Positions 6,861 through 12,495 of a stretch of DNA of 44,688 nucleotides are shown in pieces. Position 1 is the stretch's first letter; each line of letters opens with the position of its first letter. A program made the translations under genes and the position numbers. The notes under the pieces were generated by a model that saw nothing but the letters and a program-made list of their open reading frames with translations, had not been told where the DNA came from and did not search any database. This DNA is from Acidimicrobiia bacterium (lineage in GTDB: Bacteria; Actinomycetota; Acidimicrobiia; Acidimicrobiales; AC-14), in contig JAHFUR010000035.1 of the NCBI GenBank assembly GCA_023264995.1, positions 1-44,688 of the forward strand, given 5' to 3'.

Positions 6861-7334
6861 CTAACGGTGGGCGCCCGGACGAGCGCTCTTGCGAGCGCCG
6901 GAGTCCTCTTCGTTGTTCTGCGTCGTGCTCTCGTAGTCCTCAAGGCCCACGGCGGCCCGCAGCTCCTTCAGGTCGGCCTGCAGGTCACGTTGGCCGCTCC
7001 CGGTGGCCAGGTGGTCCATGACGTCGGCCAAGCCGTCCGCCAGGGCGTTGAGCTTGTGCTGGACGGCCTGATCGCTGCGGGTCTGGCTGTTCTGGAGCAA
7101 GGCGACCATGAGGAAGGTGATGATGGTGGTGGCGGTGTTGATGATCAGCTGCCACGTGTCCACGCTGCGCAGGACCAGGATGGACGGCGCCCACACGACG
7201 ATCAGCAGCACGCAGAACGCGAAGAACGTGGCCCGGCTGGCCGCGGCCGAGGCCCAACCGGCGAAGCGGTCGAAGAACCCGACCCGGGTGGAGACCTCAC
7301 TGGGCATCAGGACAGGCTGTGATCCGTTCGACAT
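6861..7334 (-). CDS. Low-affinity iron permease family membrane protein
   Basis: The 157-residue protein has two transmembrane segments: ATFFAFCVLLIVVWAPSILV and LIINTATTIITFLMVALLQN. The second is followed by SQTRSDQAVQHKLNAL, which with the helices matches the low-affinity iron permease (PF04120) pattern. In bacteria the family's transport role is not well established. A soluble helical tail follows. Start ATG at 7334 has GGGGAGG 5 nt upstream. It is a single gene on the minus strand. Confidence 0.8.
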   Translation of the reverse strand: MSNGSQPVLMPSEVSTRVGFFDRFAGWASAAASRATFFAFCVLLIVVWAPSILVLRSVDTWQLIINTATTIITFLMVALLQNSQTRSDQAVQHKLNALADGLADVMDHLATGSGQRDLQADLKELRAAVGLEDYESTTQNNEEDSGARKSARPGAHR

Positions 7335-7609
7335 GTCGACCTCCCCAAAGCTGCGAACCGTGATGGAGGGTTCCCACGACGGCCCGGTTGGAATCCCGTC
7401 GAGGAGGGCCGAATGTCACCTCGACGCTCTTGCCCCCCCTTGACGCGCTCACGACGGATCACGTGCTCCCCTCCTATTTGTGCTGCCCGACCGAGGTCAG
7501 CGCTCGGTCGTGAACGCCTTGGCGAGCCCCACGAGCTCCAGGACCCGCAGCGCTGGAGGCCGAGGTACACGGTGAGCGCGGTCGACCCCTATTGGGAGGG
7601 GGTCGTTCG

Positions 7610-7924
7610 TTACCCCTCGCCGGACCCCGGCTGAGGCTTGCGTGCGGGCGAAGGGCCGGGCGTGTCCCTGGGTCCCTCGCCACGTCGATCGTTCAGCTGG
7701 CGCTCGAGATCCTGGACCCGGTCCTCGAGGGCGAGGACGTGCCGGATCCCCGCGAGGGTGAGCCCCTGGTCGGCGAGGATCGTCACCTTCTCCACCAGCT
7801 CGATCTCGATGCGCGTGTACCGTCGCTGGCCGCCGTCGGAGCGCGCCGGCTGGACGACCGCTTCGGCATCCAGCCGACGCAGGAAGGCCGGCTGGACGCC
7901 AAGCATCTGGGCCACCTGCCCCAC
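7610..7924 (-). CDS. MerR-family regulator paired with Hsp20 (HspR-like)
   Basis: The protein shows an N-terminal MerR winged helix: VGQVAQMLGVQPAFLRRLDA, then SDGGQRRYTRIEIELVEKV and a helix LTLAGIRHVLALEDRVQDLE. A coiled coil and Pro-rich tail follow. It is downstream of the small heat-shock gene on the same strand, 72 nt away, and probably controls that operon through the palindrome at 8484-8505. The first normal start, GTG at 7924, is tight against the DNA-binding fold. The frame is open upstream (EHAPFFT before it), so a non-standard start such as CTG near 7975 is possible. Unlike typical HspR it has no linked dnaK. Confidence 0.75.
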   Translation of the reverse strand: MGQVAQMLGVQPAFLRRLDAEAVVQPARSDGGQRRYTRIEIELVEKVTILADQGLTLAGIRHVLALEDRVQDLERQLNDRRGEGPRDTPGPSPARKPQPGSGEG

Positions 7925-7996
7925 GGTGAAGAATGGGGCGTGCTCGTCGTCAAAGGCCCGCGTCGTCGTCCTCAGTTCCTCCTGGGCACGCCATCG

Positions 7997-8425
7997 CTAG
8001 GCCGGCGCGCCGATCGGGGTGCGCCCATTGTCGGCGGCCCTGATCGACACCTTGCGTGGCTTCGCGCTCTCGGCGACGGGGAGTCGCAGGGTAAGGACGC
8101 CGTCGGCGTACTCGGCTTCGATGTGTTCGGTGTCAAGGGTCTCGCCCAGGAACAGCTGCCGGCTGAACGTCCCCTGCGGGCGCTCGGCGACAAGCATCTC
8201 CACTCCGTCGGCGACGGGTCGCGACCGGGTCGCATGAACCGTCAGGACGTTCTTCTCCACCGTGAGGTCGATGGAGTCCGCCCGCACGCCAGGGAGATCG
8301 AACTGGACGAGGAAGCTGTCGCCGCTCTGATAGGCGTCAAGGGGCATCGCGGCCGGTCGGGCCGGCGTGCCCAGCGCCTGGACCAGGCGGTCCAACTCCC
8401 GGAACGGATCAGTCCGCATCAACAT
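7997..8425 (-). CDS. Hsp20/alpha-crystallin family small heat-shock protein
   Basis: This 142-residue cytoplasmic holdase has the start MRTDPFRELDRLVQAL, then an alpha-crystallin domain (DSFLVQFDLPGVRADSIDLT, VEKNVLTVHATR) and the closing ADGVLTLRLPVAES motif. It should bind unfolding proteins under stress. The start ATG at 8425 has AGGAGGA 8 nt upstream; a second ATG lies two codons in. It is the first gene of a pair with the MerR regulator and is preceded by a clear promoter with an inverted repeat. Confidence 0.92.
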   Translation of the reverse strand: MLMRTDPFRELDRLVQALGTPARPAAMPLDAYQSGDSFLVQFDLPGVRADSIDLTVEKNVLTVHATRSRPVADGVEMLVAERPQGTFSRQLFLGETLDTEHIEAEYADGVLTLRLPVAESAKPRKVSIRAADNGRTPIGAPA

Positions 8426-8461
8426 TCTGGGATTCCTCCTTCCAAATGCACCTACACCAAC

Positions 8462-8505
8462 ACTATAGCACTGATGCAGACTAACCTACAACTGCTTTTG
8501 TAGGT
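8462..8505 (-). promoter_or_regulatory. hsp20 promoter with inverted-repeat operator
   Basis: On the minus strand, ACCTACAA and TTGTAGGT (8484-8505) form perfect 8-bp arms around 6 nt. The second arm overlaps a -35 element TTGTAG, which is 18 nt from the -10 TATAGT (8462-8467). A third half-site GTGTAGGT lies just downstream (8449-8457 region). Likely bound by the co-transcribed MerR protein; differs from the classic HAIR site of HspR. Confidence 0.6.
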
Positions 8506-8688
8506 ATGGACACCGACATGCGGCGGGCCCGTCGGGTGGCTCGACGGTGGTCCCGGCCGCGTCGAGCTCGGACCAGACCGGCCGCGACGGACCCGAAGCG
8601 CGTCGGGCTAGGGCAACACGACAGTCGAGTTCTACGCGATTCCGTGCATTATCGATGGGCACCCAGCGGGATGATCCGCAACATGCGA

Positions 8689-8720
8689 TCTGCATGAAGA
8701 TATGCTCTCTGCATGAAGAT
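8689..8720 (+). promoter_or_regulatory. Leaderless promoter and repeat operator of VapBC copy 2
   Basis: Same layout as copy 1: -10 TATGCT at 8701-8706, 6 nt before the ATG, with TCTGCATGAAGAT repeats at 8689-8701 and 8708-8720. Because the operators are identical, each antitoxin could repress both copies. Confidence 0.6.
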
Positions 8721-8940
8721 GGTGCAGATCCGCAATGTTCCCGACGAAGTGCACCGACGCCTCAAAGCACGCGCCGCAATGGAGGGTAAGTCGCTGTCGG
8801 AGCTTGCTCTGAGCGAGTTGACAAGGGCTCTCGACCGCCCAAGCCGTCGAGAGCTCATCGCGCGCGTGCAGGCCCGCGAGGCCGCGGTGGTCTCCCACTC
8901 CCCCGCCGATGCGGTCCGAGCAGCACGCGACGCTCATTGA
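8713..8940 (+). CDS. VapB/FitA-like antitoxin, copy 2
   Basis: The 75-residue ribbon-helix-helix antitoxin is paralogous to 3656-3883. The DNA-binding half is identical in protein sequence with only synonymous base changes. The C-terminal half carries E50A, S57A, A61S, R62H, E71A and R75H relative to copy 1. It overlaps the toxin by 4 nt. The pattern suggests shared operator recognition with altered toxin contacts. Confidence 0.85.
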   Translation: MKMVQIRNVPDEVHRRLKARAAMEGKSLSELALSELTRALDRPSRRELIARVQAREAAVVSHSPADAVRAARDAH

Positions 8941-9332
8941 TCGTGCTCGACGCCTCGGCTGTCGTCGAGTGCCTCCTGGATCTCCCCCTCGCCCGCGAAG
9001 TGACGACCAGGATCTGCCCGGAAAGCGAGACCTTGCACGCTCCGCACCTCCTGTCCGTCGAGGTAACGCAGGTCGTGCGCCGTTACGTGGCGATCGGGGA
9101 CCTGACACCCCAGCGTGGAGCGGAAGCCCTTGCCGATCTCGCCGATCTGGATGTCGTTCACTATCCGCATGAGCCGCTCCTCCCGACGATTTGGCGTCTC
9201 CGGTCGAACCTGACCGCGTACGACGCGGCCTATGTCGCGCTCGCCCTTGCCCTCGACGCCCCGCTTGTTACTCTCGACCAGCGCATCGGGGCGGCGCCTG
9301 GGCATGGCGCAAGCATCGACGTCATCCGGTAG
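8937..9332 (+). CDS. VapC-type PIN-domain toxin, copy 2
   Basis: This 131-residue PIN ribonuclease starts at a TTG overlapping the antitoxin stop. It keeps Asp5, Glu42, Asp96 and Asp114. It differs from copy 1 by Cys12 for Trp, Arg20 for Ser and Ala66 for Thr. The first two changes are in the helix after the first catalytic Asp, a region that contacts antitoxin in known VapBC complexes, and may be matched by the antitoxin changes. Confidence 0.9.
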   Translation: MIVLDASAVVECLLDLPLAREVTTRICPESETLHAPHLLSVEVTQVVRRYVAIGDLTPQRGAEALADLADLDVVHYPHEPLLPTIWRLRSNLTAYDAAYVALALALDAPLVTLDQRIGAAPGHGASIDVIR

Positions 9333-9397
9333 GGCTACTCGTCACGGGCTAGAGGTCGAGGACGTCCCCACCGAGGCGGAGGATGTCTCCTTACAAC

Positions 9398-9778
9398 TCA
9401 TCGGTAGGGTCGGCGCAGTTCGGGGAACATCGGAAAATGGCGCACGTTCAATGTGAGTAGTTCCGCGCCGATCAGAATGGCAGTTGCGGCGATGGCCAGG
9501 TCGGCACCATCGATGCCAGGATGGCTCGGTAGCCACTGCCGCCCAAGCACCCCGGCTTGCTCCGCCACGACGGCATCGACATCGTGCCAAGCGAGGGTCG
9601 ACAACAGCAACCTCGTTGGCGCCTCCTCCTGCGTACGCGTGCCCGCCAGGATCTCAACGCGGGTGATCTCGCTCGCATGCAGGACCTGGGATGCGCGTGC
9701 GAGCTCAAGGAGCTCGGCTGCGCCCGCGTGGCCACGGAGGTAGTCAATGAGAACCGAGGTATCGACGAGGACCGTCAC
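9398..9778 (-). CDS. VapC-type PIN-domain toxin, unrelated to the duplicated pair
   Basis: The 126-residue protein starts MTVLVDTSVLIDYLRG. PIN acidic residues are Asp6, Glu42 in EITRVEILAG and Asp93 in GIDGADLAIAATA; the fourth position is Asn111 in LLTLNVRHFPMFP, a common VapC variant. It should be an RNA-cleaving toxin held inactive by the RHH antitoxin encoded just upstream, with which it overlaps by 4 nt. Confidence 0.9.
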   Translation of the reverse strand: MTVLVDTSVLIDYLRGHAGAAELLELARASQVLHASEITRVEILAGTRTQEEAPTRLLLSTLAWHDVDAVVAEQAGVLGRQWLPSHPGIDGADLAIAATAILIGAELLTLNVRHFPMFPELRRPYR

Positions 9779-10026
9779 TCGCCGTCGGCCAGCCGGCCTC
9801 CGGATCGCAGCCCCTCGACCCAGGCGGCCCCATCAATCTCGTTGGAAGCCCACGATCCGAACGCGCCACGCATGGCCTCGAGGTCGCCTTCGAGGGAACG
9901 CTCAGAACCGTAGACGGCATCAACCGCGTCCCGGATGAGGGCTGAGATCGACCGGCCGGTGCGGGCGGAGGCCGCGTCCAGAGCGCGTCGTTCTTCCTCC
10001 GTGAGTGAAATCTGCGTTCGCAACAT
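9775..10026 (-). CDS. CopG-type ribbon-helix-helix antitoxin
   Basis: This 83-residue antitoxin has the RHH core LRTQISLTEEERRALDAASA, then TGRSISALIRDAVDAVYG, and a tail (GSWASNEIDGAAWVEGLRSG) for toxin binding. The ATG at 10026 is set by a -10 box TAACCT exactly 6 nt upstream and by the operator palindrome that abuts it. It is the first gene of the minus-strand pair with the PIN toxin. Confidence 0.85.
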   Translation of the reverse strand: MLRTQISLTEEERRALDAASARTGRSISALIRDAVDAVYGSERSLEGDLEAMRGAFGSWASNEIDGAAWVEGLRSGGRLADGE

Positions 10027-10043
10027 GATGTAAGGTTACATCA
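10026..10043 (-). promoter_or_regulatory. Operator palindrome and -10 box of the antitoxin at 9775-10026
   Basis: TGATGTAAGGTTACATCA is a perfect palindrome of 18 bp that contains the minus-strand -10 box TAACCT (10033-10038) and touches the start codon. This is a textbook position for antitoxin autorepression of a leaderless mRNA. Confidence 0.7.
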
Positions 10044-10067
10044 CTCGGTACCGGACCGAGCCGGTGG

Positions 10068-10091
10068 CCAACTGTGATTCTCCTGGCGGCA
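10068..10091 (+). repeat. Solo TGTCA-type repeat unit after the 9398-10026 TA module
   Basis: CCAACTGTGATTCTCCTGGC matches the core of the other inter-cassette units, in the same orientation. The expected second unit 23 bp on is not recognisable. The rest of 10027-10289 holds no gene that I can support. Confidence 0.4.
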
Positions 10092-10289
10092 TCGTGGAGC
10101 CGGGACAGGCTGAGGTCGTGGCGGTCCTGTTCGGCTTGGAGGTCCGCCGGCAACCGGGGGAGGTCGCCCGCCCCGGTTTCCACATCGCAGTCCGGGGTAT
10201 ACCGTGAACACGGGGCGGCGCCCCGATGGCGGCTACGACTCTGTCGATGAAGCATCTCCGTCCTCTCCGCAGGAAGACTGGACCGCATC

Positions 10290-10883
10290 ATGCGACGAAC
10301 GACAACAGCACTGACGCTCGCTGTCCTGGTCCTCGGAGGTTGCTCTACCTCCAAGCCGACCGGAGCGGGCTCAGCGTCATCTACGACGACGGCGGCGGCG
10401 AACAGTCCGACCACCACCGCAGCAGCCAGGGGCACGACGACGGCACCGGCCGCGGCCACGACGACGGTCCTTCGTGGGCCAAAGGTTATTACGTTCCAAA
10501 ACATTACGTTCTACGCCCCAACAACCTGGGACATCCAGATCATTGGCGACTCCGCTGTTGTCGGCACTCTTGCGGGCGGCCGGCAAAGTGTCAACCTTCT
10601 AGTAAGAACTGGCTTCACGGGCTCGATCGACACCTTGGTCCCCACGGTGTGTAACGAGTTTCCCGTAGAACGACCATCATCCGTTCAGGTGAGCGAGTCA
10701 GGCTTCCGCCCCGTCGGCGAGCGCTCCGCAGAGTTCCGTCTGTGGACATCGACCTGTCCGACTCGCGGGCTCGAGGTGCACCGGGCCTGGGTGCTCCCTA
10801 TCTCAAAGATCGCCATCTACGAACAGGTGGCCGAAGGCCATCCGGAAAACGTCAGCGTGGTTTCGATGGCAGAGGTGCGGTGA
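10290..10883 (+). CDS. Putative lipoprotein, unknown function
   Basis: The 197-residue protein has a lipoprotein signal peptide ending in the lipobox VLGGC (Cys18), then a Thr/Ala/Ser-rich linker to about residue 60 typical of actinobacterial cell-envelope proteins. A C-terminal domain of ~130 residues includes ITFYAPTTWDIQIIGDSAVV and ends AIYEQVAEGHPENVSVVSM. Two cysteines (VCNEF and STCPT) could form a disulphide. No family was recognised. It is the only envelope protein inside the TA cluster and has no clear operon partner. Confidence 0.7.
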   Translation: MRRTTTALTLAVLVLGGCSTSKPTGAGSASSTTTAAANSPTTTAAARGTTTAPAAATTTVLRGPKVITFQNITFYAPTTWDIQIIGDSAVVGTLAGGRQSVNLLVRTGFTGSIDTLVPTVCNEFPVERPSSVQVSESGFRPVGERSAEFRLWTSTCPTRGLEVHRAWVLPISKIAIYEQVAEGHPENVSVVSMAEVR

Positions 10884-10979
10884 TGGACCATGCGGACACG
10901 AACTCTGCAAGGGCGTCGTCCACGGTGGATGGTCGATCGGTAGCCGGCCGACCGAGGCACCCCGAGCGGTAGTACCGGT

Positions 10980-10985
10980 TATACT
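10980..10985 (+). promoter_or_regulatory. -10 box of the 10992 antitoxin (leaderless)
   Basis: TATACT lies exactly 6 nt before the GTG start. An imperfect inverted repeat AGTA-N7-TACT around ACCGGT (from about 10971) overlaps it and may be the operator. Confidence 0.55.
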
Positions 10986-10991
10986 CCTGTC

Positions 10992-11237
10992 GTGAAGATC
11001 GCTGTGTCCGTGCCCGACGCTCTGCACGAGCGCGCCGAGGAGTTTGCCGCGCGCCTGGGCCTGAAGCGGTCACAGCTGTATGCGCGAGCCGTCGAGGAGT
11101 TCCTCCTCGCGCATGACGAGGATGCGGTCACCGCCGCGCTCGACGCGCTTGCTGGTGAGACCACCCGGTCAGCGGTTGAAGGATCCGGTCGCTCATTTGG
11201 GCGCGCGTTGATCGACAGCGGCGACTGGGAGTGGTGA
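10992..11237 (+). CDS. MazE-type ribbon-helix-helix antitoxin
   Basis: The 81-residue protein has the RHH core MKIAVSVPDALHERAEEFAA, then LGLKRSQLYARAVEEFLLAH, and a flexible acidic tail ending GRALIDSGDWEW. The aromatic DWEW end is common in antitoxins that plug the MazF groove. It starts at GTG, fixed by the -10 box TATACT 6 nt upstream, and overlaps its toxin by 7 nt. Confidence 0.85.
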   Translation: MKIAVSVPDALHERAEEFAARLGLKRSQLYARAVEEFLLAHDEDAVTAALDALAGETTRSAVEGSGRSFGRALIDSGDWEW

Positions 11238-11572
11238 GCCGCGGTGAGGTCTGGTGGATCGACTTCGCCGATCCGGCCGGATCGGCGCCGGGCTACCGGC
11301 GGCCCGGGCTGCTGGTGTCGTCGGACCGGTTCAATCGCAGCCGGATCTCGACGGTGATCGTCGCTGCCATCACGTCCAACCAACGACTGGCGGCCGCCCC
11401 GGGCAACGTCGCCCTGCCTTCGGGGACGGCGGGCCTCGCCAAGCCATCCGTGGTCAACGTCTCCCAGGTGCTGACCATCGACCGAGCCCTGCTCGACCAA
11501 CGAATCGGTCGGCTGGGTCGGGAACGACTGGTCGAGGTTGATCGCGGCTTGCGCCTCGTGCTGAGCCTCTGA
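11231..11572 (+). CDS. MazF-type endoribonuclease toxin
   Basis: The 113-residue MazF protein has SRGEVWWIDFADPAGSAPGY, RRPGLLVSSDRFNRS, TVIVAAITSNQRLAAAPGNV, then LAKPSVVNVSQVLTIDRALL and a last helix. It cleaves RNA at short motifs when unbound. Start is one of two adjacent GTG codons (11231 or 11234) overlapping the antitoxin stop. This is the clearest canonical MazEF pair in the window. Confidence 0.92.
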   Translation: MVSRGEVWWIDFADPAGSAPGYRRPGLLVSSDRFNRSRISTVIVAAITSNQRLAAAPGNVALPSGTAGLAKPSVVNVSQVLTIDRALLDQRIGRLGRERLVEVDRGLRLVLSL

Positions 11573-11618
11573 ACAACCTGCGGCAGGACTCCGTCGATCC
11601 CGTTCTCTCCTGCGTGGC

Positions 11619-11664
11619 ACCACGGTCATTCTCCTGGCGTCGCCACTGTGCTTTCCTGGCGCAC
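11619..11664 (+). repeat. Solo dimeric TGTCA-type element between two TA modules
   Basis: Units CACGGTCATTCTCCTGGCG (11621) and CACTGTGCTTTCCTGGCGC (11644) are exactly 23 bp apart and in the same orientation as all other copies. They lie in the 151 bp between the MazEF pair and the Phd-VapC pair. Confidence 0.6.
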
Positions 11665-11709
11665 GAAGGGCGTCGGGCAGTCCAGGGGTGCCGCCACCGA
11701 GTGAGGTGC

Positions 11710-11726
11710 TACCATGTGTACTCATG
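11710..11726 (+). promoter_or_regulatory. Leaderless promoter of the Phd-like antitoxin
   Basis: A -10 box TACCAT (11710-11715) lies 8 nt before the ATG at 11724. CCATG and CATGG arms around TGTACT form a short palindrome across the start region, a candidate operator. Confidence 0.5.
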
Positions 11727-11987
11727 GAACGGATCGGGATCCGGGAGCTCAGACAGAACGCGAGCGAGTGGATCAGGAGGGCTCACGCCGGAGAACGCAT
11801 CGAGGTGACGAGACGCGGCGAGGTGATGGCCGTGCTTGGCCCACCGCAGGCGGTGGGCGGGCTCGCACAACTCCGCGCCGACGGCCGACTGAAGCCGGCC
11901 AGCATCACCTCGCCGCTCCCCGGGCCGGTGCCAACGCGCCGACCGGCCTCCGACGCTCTCGCCGAGCTCCGGGCCGAAGAGCGGTGA
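11724..11987 (+). CDS. Phd/YefM-type antitoxin
   Basis: The 87-residue protein begins MERIGIRELRQNASEWIRRA, then HAGERIEVTRRGEVMAVLGP, the standard Phd/YefM N-terminal DNA-binding fold. A Pro-rich region and a C-terminal helix (SDALAELRAEER) for toxin binding follow. A longer frame from 11688 exists, but the -10 box and palindrome place the start at 11724. It overlaps the VapC start by 4 nt. Confidence 0.87.
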   Translation: MERIGIRELRQNASEWIRRAHAGERIEVTRRGEVMAVLGPPQAVGGLAQLRADGRLKPASITSPLPGPVPTRRPASDALAELRAEER

Positions 11988-12385
11988 GCGTTTGGTACCT
12001 CGATTCCTCGGCGATCGTGAAGTTCGCCGTCGCCGAGCCTGAAAGCGCGGCGATTGCAGCCTGGCGTGCGAGCCTGGACCGTGACGATGTCTTTTTCACC
12101 TGTGAGCTTGCCGTCACCGAGGTGCTTCGAGCCGTCCGTCGCGTCGATGGCGATGCCGACGTTGCGCTCACTCATCTCGACGCGCTCGACCAGCTGGTGA
12201 TCGACCGCGACCTCCTGCTCACGGCGGGGCGGCTCGGGCCGAGTGGGCTTCGCTCGCTCGACGCCATCCACCTGGCGGCGGCGACGGCTGCCGGCGATGA
12301 CCTCACCGGCGTGGTCACCTACGACGACCGGATGGCGGACGCGGCGAGGGAACTTGGCCTCGGGACCTTGGCGCCGGGCCGGTAG
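11984..12385 (+). CDS. VapC-type PIN-domain toxin
   Basis: The 133-residue protein starts at GTG (VSVWYLDSSAIVKFAVAEPE). PIN residues are Asp7, Glu46 in ELAVTEVLRAVRR, Asp93 in LRSLDAIHLAAA and Asp114/115 in VTYDDRM. It pairs with the Phd-like antitoxin and is the last of the seven toxins in the island. A longer upstream frame is an out-of-phase shadow of the antitoxin gene. Confidence 0.92.
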   Translation: MSVWYLDSSAIVKFAVAEPESAAIAAWRASLDRDDVFFTCELAVTEVLRAVRRVDGDADVALTHLDALDQLVIDRDLLLTAGRLGPSGLRSLDAIHLAAATAAGDDLTGVVTYDDRMADAARELGLGTLAPGR

Positions 12386-12495
12386 CTGACGACGCCGGCT
12401 GAGGCCGTTCTCATTTTCGCCGTGGCGCTCATCCCCGACCCTGGGCGTGCCTCCTGCCGACGAGCCGCCGGCAACCGACGGGCTCGGCCACGGGC

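Larger units (their letters stand above)
8634..9350 (+). repeat. Copy 2 of the ~716 bp duplicated toxin-antitoxin segment
   Basis: Near-identical direct copy of 3578-4293, with one extra base in the promoter-distal part. Flanks on both sides are unrelated to those of copy 1. Scattered synonymous changes show that the duplication is not brand new. Confidence 0.9.

Noticed and set aside
3038-11664. Inter-cassette repeats as integron attC sites
   Set aside because: They lack the paired R and L boxes (GTTRRRY) and the long inverted structure of attC, and no integrase gene is present.
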